DNA of 64,000 nucleotides from Pseudoxanthomonas sp. GM95 (GTDB taxonomy: Bacteria > Pseudomonadota > Gammaproteobacteria > Xanthomonadales > Xanthomonadaceae), in contig NZ_FOAX01000001.1 in assembly GCF_900109775.1 (NCBI RefSeq), positions 1 through 64,000 on the forward strand. Reading direction: 5' to 3'. Shown here in pieces: positions 15,015 to 23,345 of the stretch. The position numbers and the translations under genes are program-made. The notes under the pieces were generated by a model, which had not been told where the DNA came from, did not search any database, and worked only from the letters and a program-made list of their open reading frames with translations. How positions within the stretch are numbered: the stretch's first letter is position 1; each line of letters opens with the position of its first letter.

Positions 15015-16462
15015 TGCCCGAAGCATCGGCTCCACCGCAGGCAGTTGGCGGCGGGCGCGAACCGATCGTCAAATGGCGCCCGCGTTCGCTGCGGGCGCGC
15101 CAGGTGCTGGTAGCCAGTGTGGGCTTGCTGGCGTTCCTGGCACTGGCCGGTTACGCGCTGGATCGCGCCTTCGTCACCACCGCCGAGGACAACCTCGAGC
15201 GGCGGTTGGAAGGTTACGCGTACTCATACGCGAACAAGGTCGATTTCGCCCGTAACGGGGAGTTGCTGCCGCCGTCGGACAGCCAGATCGATCCGCGCTT
15301 TGCGCAGCCGGGCAGCGGCCTGTATGCCATGATCGTGCTGCCGGCCGGGCGCTGGGGCTCGGACTCCACGCTCGGCCCGTACCTTCCGCCCAGCGAGATG
15401 CTCAAGCCGGGCCAGAAGAAGTTTGAAGGCCCGCTGGAAATGACCCAGCTCGATGGCAGCCAGGGCAATGTCTATCGCTTCGGCCTGGGCACGATCTGGG
15501 GCGCGCGCGGGCCGCAGAGCGAGTTCTCGTATTCGATCTACGTGCTGGAGGACACCGAAGTCCTCAACTCGCAGCTACAGACCTTCCGCCATGCGCTCTG
15601 GGTGTACCTGGGCAGCGCCGGCGTGGTGCTGCTATTGCTGCAGGGGCTGATCCTCAACTGGAGCCTGCGTCCGCTGCAGCGCGTGATTGCCGAACTCAAG
15701 CGCGTCCAGCGCGGCCAAGCGCAGGGCATGACCGAGCACCACCCGCGCGAGCTCGAACCCCTGACCGAAAGCATCAACGCCTTCATCGAATCCGAGCGCG
15801 AGAACCTGGACCGCCAGCGCAACACGCTGGCCGACCTGGCCCACAGTCTGAAGACGCCGCTGGCGGTGCTGCGTGCGCAGCTGGATGACGGCGTGCATGC
15901 AATGGCGCTGCGCGAGGAGCTGGATGTGCAGCTCAAGCGCATGAATGACCTGGTGTCCTACCAGCTGGCACGTGCCGCCTCGACCGGGCATGCGCTGTTC
16001 TCCGCGCCGGTGGCGATCGAGCCGTACGCCGATGTGATCGTGCGCGGGCTGGAGAAGGTCTATGCACACAAGGGCGTGATCTGCGAGTTCGAGATCGATG
16101 AGGAAGCGCGTTTCCACGGCGAGCCTGGCGACCTGCAGGAGCTGATGGGCAACCTGCTGGAGAACGCCTTCAAGTGGGCGCGTTCGCGCGTGCTGCTGAC
16201 CGTGGCGCCGATTTCCAGCGTCGGAAATCGCCGTGCCGGCCTGCTGATGGCGGTGGACGACGATGGTCCCGGCATCGCCGAGGAAGACGTGGCCAAGGTG
16301 CTGCAGCGGGGCGTGCGTGGCGACGAGCGCGTGCAGGGGCACGGCATCGGCCTGGCGATCGTGCAGGACCTGGTGCGCGGCTATCGTGGCGAGCTTACCG
16401 TCAGTCGTTCGCAGGAACTGGGCGGTGCCCGTTTCGAAGTGCAGCTGCCGCCCGGCCTGTAA
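15014..16462 (+). CDS. phoQ: Sensor histidine kinase PhoQ
   Basis: A 482-residue inner-membrane kinase starting at the ATG that overlaps the phoP stop. TM1 is about residues 33-52, a periplasmic sensor loop runs to about 195, and TM2 (VYLGSAGVVLLLLQGLILNW) leads into a HAMP-like linker. The phosphorylated histidine is in LADLAHSLKTPLAV near residue 277. The ATPase domain has the N box NLLENAFKWA, then DDDGPGI and GHGIGLAI. It senses divalent cations or cationic peptides by family and phosphorylates PhoP. The upstream in-frame extension into phoP is a shadow and was rejected. Confidence 0.9.
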   Translation: MPEASAPPQAVGGGREPIVKWRPRSLRARQVLVASVGLLAFLALAGYALDRAFVTTAEDNLERRLEGYAYSYANKVDFARNGELLPPSDSQIDPRFAQPGSGLYAMIVLPAGRWGSDSTLGPYLPPSEMLKPGQKKFEGPLEMTQLDGSQGNVYRFGLGTIWGARGPQSEFSYSIYVLEDTEVLNSQLQTFRHALWVYLGSAGVVLLLLQGLILNWSLRPLQRVIAELKRVQRGQAQGMTEHHPRELEPLTESINAFIESERENLDRQRNTLADLAHSLKTPLAVLRAQLDDGVHAMALREELDVQLKRMNDLVSYQLARAASTGHALFSAPVAIEPYADVIVRGLEKVYAHKGVICEFEIDEEARFHGEPGDLQELMGNLLENAFKWARSRVLLTVAPISSVGNRRAGLLMAVDDDGPGIAEEDVAKVLQRGVRGDERVQGHGIGLAIVQDLVRGYRGELTVSRSQELGGARFEVQLPPGL

Positions 16463-16489
16463 GCATCGTGCGCGCCCGCAACGCGCGCA

Positions 16490-17233
16490 TTAGAACAGCG
16501 TCGGCGGCGCGCCGTAGAGCTTGGTCAGATGCTCAGCCACTTCCGGCATGGCCTCACGCAATACCTGTGGCGCGGAGAAGTGGTACTCGCTCACCACGGC
16601 GAAGAATTCTTCGGGGGATTCGGCCGCGTAGTCGTCGATGCGCGTGCGTTTGCCGGCGTCCACGCGGGCACACAACGCGTCGTAGTGCTGCTGGAAATCC
16701 CGCGTCCATGCGCGCTGCCACGCACCCGGCAGCGGCGGACTGCCATCGGCCTGGCCATTGAGCGCATCGAGTTTGTGCGCCATCTCGTGCACCGCCACGC
16801 AGAAGCCCGACGCCGGATCGGCGATGTCGGCCTGCACGTCAGCCCAAGACAGGATCAACGGGCCGCTGTCCCAGGCCTCGCCGGCCAGTTCGTCTTCCCA
16901 TTCGTGCAGCACGCCGGCCGCATCGACATGGCTGCGCTGCACGCGGAACGCTTCGGGATAGATGATCAGCTGCGACCAGCCCCGCAGGCCGCCGATGCCG
17001 AATTCCAGCAGCGGCAGGCAGCACAGCGCGGCCAGCTGCACGCGCGCGGCCTCATCCAGCGTCAGGTCGCCCAGCGGTGTGATCGTTTTCTGGTGGAGGA
17101 AGCGCGCGGCCAGCGCGCGCAGCGTCAGCTGCTGCGCAGGCGTCAGGCCACGGACCCACGGCAAGGTCTCGCAAGCGTGCTGCCAGGGTGCGTCTTCGAT
17201 CGAAAGTGGCTGGCCGCGCAGCCAGCGCAACAA
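16490..17233 (-). CDS. mtfA: MtfA-family zinc-dependent peptidase (M90)
   Basis: About 247 residues. The zinc motif HEMAH is in FCVAVHEMAHKLDALNGQADG, with the third ligand expected at the glutamate of ESPEEFFAVVSEYHF, the arrangement of E. coli MtfA (about 265 residues). MtfA binds the glucose repressor Mlc and is an aminopeptidase in enterobacteria; here the partner is unknown because no Mlc is seen. It is a cytosolic protein without signal peptide. The likely start is a TTG at 17233 (or 17230), 8 bases after the stop of the small upstream gene, suggesting coupling. No strong ribosome binding site is visible. It ends convergent to phoQ with a 27-base gap. Confidence 0.85.
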   Translation of the reverse strand: MLRWLRGQPLSIEDAPWQHACETLPWVRGLTPAQQLTLRALAARFLHQKTITPLGDLTLDEAARVQLAALCCLPLLEFGIGGLRGWSQLIIYPEAFRVQRSHVDAAGVLHEWEDELAGEAWDSGPLILSWADVQADIADPASGFCVAVHEMAHKLDALNGQADGSPPLPGAWQRAWTRDFQQHYDALCARVDAGKRTRIDDYAAESPEEFFAVVSEYHFSAPQVLREAMPEVAEHLTKLYGAPPTLF

Positions 17234-17241
17234 CGGCTGGA

Positions 17242-17523
17242 TCAGCGGAACATCCCGGGCAGGAAGCTGTTCCACTTCGGCACGCGCATGCGCATCACGG
17301 CGTCTTCGTCGCCGCCGCCGCCCTGGCTGGTCGCCGGGGTGGCCGGCCGCGTGTAGCTGCCGGAGGTCGCCGGCTTTTCCTGCGGAGTGGTCGAGCCGCT
17401 GCCGGAATTGCGATTGGCCGCATCGGGTGCGCCAGGCGCGGACACGTCGGCGCGCCCGTTCTGCGCGAGCACGGGCGAGACGGCACAGGTCAACAGCAGA
17501 ACAGCAAGGCAGGCGCGAAGCAT
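17242..17523 (-). CDS. Small secreted protein of unknown function
   Basis: 93 residues from the ATG at 17523. The first 21 (MLRACLAVLLLTCAVSPVLA) are a clear signal peptide, and the rest is low-complexity, rich in Ser, Thr, Pro and Gly, ending in MRMRVPKWNSFLPGMFR. The conserved-looking C-terminus and the signal suggest a real exported protein. It immediately precedes mtfA on the same strand. I do not recognise the family. Confidence 0.6.
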   Translation of the reverse strand: MLRACLAVLLLTCAVSPVLAQNGRADVSAPGAPDAANRNSGSGSTTPQEKPATSGSYTRPATPATSQGGGGDEDAVMRMRVPKWNSFLPGMFR

Positions 17524-17600
17524 CGGAAGACTCCGGGGCGGGCACACAGCAGCGGACCCGCATCATAGCGTGGTTTGGGGCGCCCGGCGGGTGCCGCATA

Positions 17601-18611
17601 ATGGACCGGATGAATGCTTCCCCTGTTCAGTCTGCCGCGCCCGCCGAACGCGAACGCCAGCTGCTGCTGCGCCTGGCGCAGGGCCCGGTGTCGGGCGACC
17701 TGCTGGCCCAGGAAACCGGCCTGACCCGGGCTGCGATCTGGAAGCGGGTGCAGGCGCTGCGCGAGGCCGGGATCGCCGTTGCCGGCAGCGCCGGGCATGG
17801 CTACACGCTGGAACAGCCGCTGGACCTGCTCGAGGCCGGCGCCATTGCCGCTGGACTGGACGCGGCCGCGCGTGCAGAGATTGCTGGGCTGGACGTGGCC
17901 TGGAGCCTGGATTCGACCAATTCCGAACTGCTGCGCCGGGACACCCCGGCCGCCGGCTGCGCGGTGCTGCTGGCCGAGCGCCAGACCGGCGGCCGCGGCC
18001 GGCGCGGACGGTCCTGGACCTCGCCGCTGGCCGCGCACATTTATCTGTCGATCGCGCGCCGGTTCGGCGGCGGCTTGGCCCGGCTGGGCGGTTTGAGCCT
18101 GGTCGCGGGCGTGGCGGTGGCCGAAGGCCTGCGCGACCTGGGCGTGTCCCAGATCGGGCTGAAATGGCCCAATGACCTGGTGATCAACGGCCGCAAGCTC
18201 GGCGGCCTGCTGGTCGAAGGCGGCGGCGAAGCCGGTGGTCCGGTGCGCGCGGTGATCGGCATCGGCCTCAACGTGCGCATGCCGGCCGCGCAAGCCGGGC
18301 TGATCGACCAGCCGTGGCTGGACCTAGCCGAAGCGCTGCCGGGGCTGACCTCGCGCAACGCGGTGGCCGGCGCGGTGCTGGCGCGGCTGCTGCCGGCGCT
18401 GGCGCTGTTCGATGCAGAAGGGCTGGCGCCGTTCCGTCCTCGGTACGCCGCGCTGGATGCGCTGCACGGGCAGCGCGTGGTGGTGAAGCTGGATAGCGGC
18501 GATGTGTTCGGCACCGCCGAGGGCATCGCCGACGATGGCGCGCTGCGCCTGCGCACGCCGCAGGGCCTGCGCGATTTCCACGCCGGCGAAGTCAGCGTGC
18601 GGGCGGTCTGA
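17601..18611 (+). CDS. birA: Bifunctional biotin ligase/biotin operon repressor BirA
   Basis: A 336-residue protein that activates biotin as biotinyl-AMP and attaches it to the carboxyl carrier protein. An N-terminal winged helix (residues 18-75, GPVSGDLLAQETGLTRAAIWKRVQALR) would let it repress biotin genes. The ligase core has GRGRRGRSW and KWPNDLVINGRKLGGLLVEG, with the C-terminal SH3-like domain complete. The start at 17601 was chosen over a much longer upstream frame; a second in-frame ATG follows at 17610. The stop is 2 bases before coaX, so the two cofactor genes are co-transcribed, the usual xanthomonad order. Confidence 0.94.
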   Translation: MDRMNASPVQSAAPAERERQLLLRLAQGPVSGDLLAQETGLTRAAIWKRVQALREAGIAVAGSAGHGYTLEQPLDLLEAGAIAAGLDAAARAEIAGLDVAWSLDSTNSELLRRDTPAAGCAVLLAERQTGGRGRRGRSWTSPLAAHIYLSIARRFGGGLARLGGLSLVAGVAVAEGLRDLGVSQIGLKWPNDLVINGRKLGGLLVEGGGEAGGPVRAVIGIGLNVRMPAAQAGLIDQPWLDLAEALPGLTSRNAVAGAVLARLLPALALFDAEGLAPFRPRYAALDALHGQRVVVKLDSGDVFGTAEGIADDGALRLRTPQGLRDFHAGEVSVRAV

Positions 18612-18613
18612 GC

Positions 18614-19381
18614 ATGACGGCCGAACCCGAGCGCTGGCTGTTCGACCTGGGCAACACGCGGCTGAAGTGCGCACGCGTGCAGGCCGATGGTCGGCCTGGG
18701 CCGGTGATCGCCTTCGGCAACGGGCAGGGCGATCTGCTGCAGGGACTGGCCGCGCAGCTACCGCCGTCGGGCCTGTCGGCCTGCCTGGCCAGCGTGGCCG
18801 CGCCGGCGCTGACCGCGGGCGTGCTGGAGGTGCTGCAGGCGCGCTTCCGCGTGGTGTCGCTGGCGCGCACGCAGGCCTCGCTGGCCGGGTTGCAGGTGGC
18901 GTATGCGGAGCCTGCGCGGCTTGGCGTGGACCGTTTCCTGGCCATGCTCGGTGCGCGCACGCATGGCACGGGGCCGTGGCTGGTGGCCGGGGTCGGTACC
19001 GCGCTGACCATCGATGCGATCGCTGAAGACGGGCGCCACCTGGGCGGGCGCATTGCGCCCTCGCCGCAGCTGATGCGGCAGGCGCTGCATCGCGCCGCAG
19101 CGCAGTTGCCAGCCGACGGCGGACTGTTCGACGAATTCGCCTGCGACACGCCCGACGCGTTGGCCTCGGGCTGCGAAGGCGCGGCCGTCGCCCTGATCGA
19201 ACGCAGCCTGGTCCAGGCCACTGCGGCGCTGGGCGCAACGCCGGGCCTGCTGCTGCACGGCGGCGGCATCGAAACGCTGCTGCCGCTGTTGCCGCAGGCG
19301 CGCCGTGTCGATGGCCTGGTGCTGGAAGGCCTGGCTGTCTGGTCCGGCGCGCAGGCTGGCGTCGTCGCGGCCGCCCGCTAG
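18614..19381 (+). CDS. coaX: Type III pantothenate kinase CoaX
   Basis: A 255-residue kinase of the ASKHA fold that phosphorylates pantothenate, the first step of coenzyme A synthesis. The phosphate-1 motif is DLGNTRLK near residue 12, GVDRFLAMLGA near 105 holds the catalytic aspartate, and GVGTALTIDAI near 127 is the second phosphate motif. Type III enzymes are not inhibited by CoA and need a monovalent cation. It lies between birA and the SPOR gene with 2- and 11-base gaps, one transcription unit. Length is normal. Confidence 0.93.
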   Translation: MTAEPERWLFDLGNTRLKCARVQADGRPGPVIAFGNGQGDLLQGLAAQLPPSGLSACLASVAAPALTAGVLEVLQARFRVVSLARTQASLAGLQVAYAEPARLGVDRFLAMLGARTHGTGPWLVAGVGTALTIDAIAEDGRHLGGRIAPSPQLMRQALHRAAAQLPADGGLFDEFACDTPDALASGCEGAAVALIERSLVQATAALGATPGLLLHGGGIETLLPLLPQARRVDGLVLEGLAVWSGAQAGVVAAAR

Positions 19382-19392
19382 AATCCCGCGTC

Positions 19393-20199
19393 ATGCTGAC
19401 CCGCGCCCTCATCCTCCTGCTGGTGTTCCTCAACCTGGGCGTGGCCGCCTGGTGGTTGATGGCGCCGCCGCCCAAGCCCGTGTCCGTCGCCGCGCAGGTT
19501 GGTCAGGCGCCAGTGCTTGACTACCCGACCGCCCAGCAGCTGGCCGAGGCGCGCCGCGTCGCCGCCGCGCGACCGGTGGCGGTCGATGCGCCCCCGCCGC
19601 CGCAGCTGGTCGAGGTCAAGCCGACCACCTCGGTGGTGCCCGCGCCACAACCCGAAGCCGCCAAACCCAAACCCAAGCCGGAACCGCTCAAGCCTGCGCC
19701 GGCCAAGGTCGAGCCGCCCAAGCCCGAACCCGCCAAGCCGGTCACTTCGCCGTTGGCCTGCGCCTCGCTGGGGCCGTTCGAAACCGAGGCGGACGCCCAG
19801 GCCGCGCAGGCACGCCTGAAGCTGCCCGGCGGCGTGCGCCTGCGCAGCCAGGCCCAGCCGGCGCGTGCCTACTCGGTGATGGCGCCGTTCGCCGATCGCG
19901 CTGCCGCGCAGGACATGGCGATGCGGATCTCCGCCGCCGGTTTCGATGACCTGATGGTGATCTCCAGCGGTCCCAACACCGGCGTGGCGTTGGGTCGCTA
20001 CAGCACGCGCGAAGCGGCCCAGCGCCGCCAGCGCGATCTGGAAGCGGCCGGCTTCGACGCGCGCATGGAACCGGTCGGCGCCGAAGGGCCCAACCAGTGG
20101 TGGATGGACGTGCGCGCCAACCAGCCGATCTCGATCCTGCAGACCCAGGCCGGCGCCGCGCGCGCGGTGGCGCAAGACTGCACGCGCACGAGCGGCTAG
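19393..20199 (+). CDS. SPOR-domain membrane-anchored protein
   Basis: A 268-residue protein with one N-terminal membrane anchor (LTRALILLLVFLNLGVAAWWLM). A Pro/Lys/Glu-rich spacer follows (residues 60-115, repeated KPKPEP units). The C-terminal SPOR-like domain covers about 120-200 (CASLGPFETEADAQAAQARL to AYSVMAPFADRAAAQDMAMR). SPOR domains bind denuded septal murein glycans, so a role at the division site is likely. It follows coaX by 11 bases. A second half-repeat at 200-225 (GRYSTREAAQRRQRDLEAAG) may complete the fold. Confidence 0.85.
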   Translation: MLTRALILLLVFLNLGVAAWWLMAPPPKPVSVAAQVGQAPVLDYPTAQQLAEARRVAAARPVAVDAPPPPQLVEVKPTTSVVPAPQPEAAKPKPKPEPLKPAPAKVEPPKPEPAKPVTSPLACASLGPFETEADAQAAQARLKLPGGVRLRSQAQPARAYSVMAPFADRAAAQDMAMRISAAGFDDLMVISSGPNTGVALGRYSTREAAQRRQRDLEAAGFDARMEPVGAEGPNQWWMDVRANQPISILQTQAGAARAVAQDCTRTSG

Positions 20200-20228
20200 A
20201 ATGCGGGCCCGGCCACGCGCCGGCCCGT

Positions 20229-20304
20229 GCCGCTTTAGCTCAGCTGGTAGAGCAACCGCCTTGTAAGCGGTAGGTCATCCGTTCGATTCGGATAAGCGGC
20301 ACCA
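20229..20304 (+). tRNA. tRNA-Thr (anticodon TGT)
   Basis: A 76-nt cloverleaf. The acceptor arm GCCGCTT pairs with AAGCGGC; the D arm is in AGCTCAGCTGGTAGAGC; the anticodon stem ACCGC/GCGGT holds loop CTTGTAA with anticodon TGT, which reads ACA threonine codons; the T arm contains GTTCGATTC; and CCA is encoded. No island is attached to its 3' end. Confidence 0.97.
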
Positions 20305-20470
20305 TTTTCTTCTCTTCATGCGACCTGCTGCCGATGTGCGCGGCGTCGCGGTCCGATCCTTCGATCGCCTTTCATTCAGCGGGTTCACGCGGTTTCCACG
20401 GCGATCTCGTCAGCCTGCATGGCAAGGTTTTCCGAAGGGGAAAACCGGGAAACCAAACTGGAGAATTCCC

Positions 20471-20626
20471 ATGAAGCGCATGATCGCGATGCTGGTGTTG
20501 TCGGTCTTCTTTGCCGGTTCGCTGGCTGCCTGCAACACCGTCAAGGGTGCAGGTCAGGACGTGCAGAAGGTCGGCACCAAGATGGAAGATTCCGCCGACA
20601 AGACCGGCGGCACGGGTACCAAGTAA
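20471..20626 (+). CDS. Entericidin A/B-family lipoprotein
   Basis: A 51-residue lipoprotein. The signal peptide ends in the lipobox LAAC, so the mature peptide starts at Cys20, and the short mature part (NTVKGAGQDVQKVGTKMEDSAD) matches entericidin-type small membrane lipoproteins. E. coli entericidins form a toxin/antidote pair with osmotic and stationary-phase control; only one copy is present here, so the paired system is not evident. It has a ribosome binding site (GGAGAA) and its own terminator at 20661-20690. Confidence 0.88.
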   Translation: MKRMIAMLVLSVFFAGSLAACNTVKGAGQDVQKVGTKMEDSADKTGGTGTK

Positions 20627-20660
20627 GTCCTGCGCGGGCCCTGCGGCCCAGCGCGAAGGA

Positions 20661-20690
20661 AAGGCCGGCGCAAGCCGGCCTTTCTTTTTG
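20661..20690 (+). terminator. Rho-independent terminator after the entericidin gene
   Basis: AAGGCCGGC (20661-20669) pairs with GCCGGCCTT (20674-20682) around a GCAA loop, followed by TTCTTTTTG. Confidence 0.9.
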
Positions 20691-20826
20691 TGCGGCAGGG
20701 TGTGCGGCGGCGATCTGCGGGGCTGAATGCATAACGCGGCCTGCACGCGCGGCGCACGCGCAGGCAACGCGCCGTTGGCCAAGGTGGGGGCGTCCCGCAA
20801 CACCACACCAACCAACGAGGTGACGC

Positions 20827-21036
20827 ATGAACAAGGACATCATTGCCGGCAACTGGAAGCAGCTCAAAGGCAAGGCCCAGGCCAAATGGGGCGACCTGAC
20901 CGATGACGTCTTCGACGTCGCCGAAGGCAACGCCGAATACCTGGCCGGCAAGCTGCAGGAACGCTACGGCTGGGATCGCGACCGCGCCGAAAAGGAAGTC
21001 AGCGCCTTCCAGCGCGACTTCGACAAGCATCACTGA
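20827..21036 (+). CDS. CsbD-family small stress protein
   Basis: A 69-residue hydrophilic protein with the CsbD pattern [24 protein letters not shown], then a [20 protein letters not shown] helix. CsbD/YjbJ proteins are abundant in stress and stationary phase (sigma-B dependent in Bacillus), and their molecular role is unclear. The ribosome binding site GAGGTGACGC lies before the ATG. It is monocistronic and followed by a strong hairpin. Confidence 0.95.
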   Translation: MNKDIIAGNWKQLKGKAQAKWGDLTDDVFDVAEGNAEYLAGKLQERYGWDRDRAEKEVSAFQRDFDKHH

Positions 21037-21057
21037 GCCAGCGCACATCCCGTAAAG

Positions 21058-21085
21058 CGACAACGGGCCTTCGGGCCCGTTGTCG
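21058..21085. terminator. Hairpin terminator between csbD-like and a convergent gene
   Basis: A perfect 11-bp stem (21058-21068 with 21075-21085) closes a 6-nt loop. No long T run follows on the plus strand. Its place between converging genes suggests it serves both. Confidence 0.7.
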
Positions 21086-21101
21086 TGTGTGGCGATGGAC
21101 G

Positions 21102-21851
21102 TTACGGGTCCGGGACGAACCCGTCGGCGAATGCTTGAGGACGATCAACCGCCAATGGCCTGCGCACAGGCAAGACGCCGAGCGCGATCAGGCGCGATCG
21201 GGTGTCGTAGCGCAGCTGCGTGCGCTGCTGCGGACGCGCGCTGTCGCGGACGAAGGTGGTGCGGCCGACCGGCGCCCATTGGCGCTCGCCATGCCCGGTG
21301 CCCAGCGTCTGCTTGCTTGCCTCGGCGGCCGGTGCGGCAGCCCGTGCGGCGTCGTTGCGGCGCTCGGGCGCGGCCGGGTCGGGCAGAACGGAAACCGGCG
21401 CCGGCGCGCGTTCGCGGAACGCCGCCAGGCCGATCACGCCGACGTTGTCCGGCCGCCCGGTGCGCGCCGCGTAACTGTCGGGCAGATCGGTGAACACGAA
21501 CGCGGCCACCTCCTGCAACGATTTGCGCCAGCCGCTGATTTCAGTCGTTTGCCACGGCGCGAGCACGTAGCCGCCCTGGTCGACGCACGCGTCCTGGCCG
21601 GAAACCGCGTTGACGCCGTCCACCGACACCACGACCAGCACGCGCGCGCCCGTGAGGTTGGTCAGGCGCAGCGCGTAGCGATGGCCGGGATCACCCTCGA
21701 TCCAGCGCTCGCCGCGGTGCGGCCATTCGGGCAGGGTGCGGCCGCTGTCGCGGTCCACCACGCTCAGCTGGACCAGGGATTGGGCGTGCAGCACGGGCGC
21801 GCAGCCCAGCGCGAACAGGACGAGCGTGACGCGGAACAGGCGGCGGAACAT
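21102..21851 (-). CDS. Secreted protein of unknown function
   Basis: 249 residues from the ATG at 21851, with signal peptide MFRRLFRVTLVLFALGCAPVLHA. The mature part reads as a mostly beta domain (VQLSVVDRDSGRTLPEWPHRGERWIEGDPGHRYALRLTNLTGARVLVVVSVDGVNAV and so on to about residue 150). It includes the pattern VNAVSGQDACVDQGGYVLAPWQTTEISGWRKS, followed by an Ala/Pro-rich tail. The family recurs in xanthomonads without known function as far as I recall. It is divergent from trpS with a 115-base gap. Confidence 0.75.
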   Translation of the reverse strand: MFRRLFRVTLVLFALGCAPVLHAQSLVQLSVVDRDSGRTLPEWPHRGERWIEGDPGHRYALRLTNLTGARVLVVVSVDGVNAVSGQDACVDQGGYVLAPWQTTEISGWRKSLQEVAAFVFTDLPDSYAARTGRPDNVGVIGLAAFRERAPAPVSVLPDPAAPERRNDAARAAAPAAEASKQTLGTGHGERQWAPVGRTTFVRDSARPQQRTQLRYDTRSRLIALGVLPVRRPLAVDRPQAFADGFVPDP

Positions 21852-21966
21852 GGCGGTCACCGGCAGTGGTGGAAGGTGATCGATCCAACGGCCCAGCCAC
21901 GCCAACGGGGTTGCACCGTCGCGGGCAGGTAAACTGGACGGCCTGGTTCCCCTGCATCCAACGCGC

Positions 21967-23265
21967 ATGACCACCCGTGTCCTGACCGGCATCAAGCCTT
22001 CCGGCGTCCCCCACATCGGCAATTTCGTCGGCGCGATCCGTCCGGCGGTCGTGGCCAGCCGCACCCCGGGCGTGGAAAGCTTCTTCTTCCTCGCCGACCT
22101 GCACAGCCTGATCAACACCCAGGACCCGGAGCGCGTGCGCCGCTCGACGCTGGAGATCGCCGCCAGCTGGTTGGCCGCCGGGCTGGAGCCGGACAAGGTG
22201 TGGTTCTACCGGCAGAGCGACATCCCCGAGATCTCCGAGCTGACCTGGCTGCTGACCTGCGTGGCCGGCAAGGGCATCCTCAATCGCGCCCATGCCTACA
22301 AGGCGGCGGTGGACAAGAACACCGCCGACCACCAGGACGCTGATGCGGGCATCACCGCCGGCCTCTTCATGTATCCGGTGCTGATGGCGGCCGATATCCT
22401 GATCTTTAACGCGCACCAAGTGCCGGTCGGTCGCGACCAGGTCCAGCACATCGAGATGGCGCGCGACTTCGGCCAGCGCTTCAACCATGTGTACGGGCGC
22501 GAGTTCTTCACCCTGCCCGAGGCGGCGATCGACGAGCAGGTGGCGACCTTGCCGGGCCTGGACGGCCGCAAGATGAGCAAGAGCTACGACAACACGATTC
22601 CGCTCTCGGCCTCGCCCGCCGAGCTGAAGAAACTGATCTTCTCGATCCTCACCGATTCGCGCGCGCCGGGCGAGCCCAAGGACACCGAAGGCTCGCCGCT
22701 GTTCCAGCTCTACCAGGCGTTCGCCACGCCGGAAGAAACGGCCGCGTTCGCGCAGGCCTATGCCGACGGCATCGCATGGGGCGATGCCAAGCAGCAGCTG
22801 TTCGAGCGCGTCGAGCGCGATATCGCGCCGCTGCGCGAGCGCTACGAAGCGCTGGTGGCCAAGCCGGCCGAGATCGAGGCGATCCTGCGCGATGGTGCGC
22901 AGCGCCTGCGTGCGCAGTACGCCACGCCGCTGCTGCGCGAGTTGCGCGACGCGGTGGGCCTGCGCGATCTGTCGCTGGCGCCAAGCGTCGCCAAGCAGGC
23001 CACAGCGAAGGCCGCATTGCCGGTGTTCAAGCAGTATCGCGAGGCCGACGGACGCTTCTATTTCAAGCTCTCCGATGCGCAGGGCAACGTGCTGGTGCAG
23101 AGCCAGGGCTTCGATTCGCCGCGCGATGCCGGCCAGCTGGTGGCGGCGTTGAAGAACGCCGAAGTCGCCGACCAGCTGCAGTCCACCGAGATCGAACTGA
23201 AAGTCGCGGCCGACGAGGTCTTGGCTGCACTGGCCTCACTGCGCGAAGCCGCCGCACAGGCCTGA
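21967..23265 (+). CDS. trpS: Tryptophanyl-tRNA synthetase
   Basis: A 432-residue class I synthetase charging tRNA-Trp. The HIGH-type motif is HIGN at about residues 16-19 and the KMSKS loop is at about 202-206. It is about 90 residues longer than the E. coli enzyme (334). The extra part is a C-terminal domain (VFKQYREADGRFYFKLSDAQGNVLVQSQGF), known in xanthomonad-type TrpS and resembling a small DUF1508-like module. Start at the ATG 21967; the frame is intact. Confidence 0.96.
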   Translation: MTTRVLTGIKPSGVPHIGNFVGAIRPAVVASRTPGVESFFFLADLHSLINTQDPERVRRSTLEIAASWLAAGLEPDKVWFYRQSDIPEISELTWLLTCVAGKGILNRAHAYKAAVDKNTADHQDADAGITAGLFMYPVLMAADILIFNAHQVPVGRDQVQHIEMARDFGQRFNHVYGREFFTLPEAAIDEQVATLPGLDGRKMSKSYDNTIPLSASPAELKKLIFSILTDSRAPGEPKDTEGSPLFQLYQAFATPEETAAFAQAYADGIAWGDAKQQLFERVERDIAPLRERYEALVAKPAEIEAILRDGAQRLRAQYATPLLRELRDAVGLRDLSLAPSVAKQATAKAALPVFKQYREADGRFYFKLSDAQGNVLVQSQGFDSPRDAGQLVAALKNAEVADQLQSTEIELKVAADEVLAALASLREAAAQA

Positions 23266-23345
23266 GCCTTGCGACCAAGGGTGCATCGTGCGCTCACGGT
23301 GCGCTGCCTAGAATCGGGCTTCCTCCTCAAGAAGCCCCGCGCGCC

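Noticed and set aside
20229-20304. tRNA-Thr as an island insertion site
   Set aside because: No integrase, no repeated tRNA 3' end and no composition change follow it.
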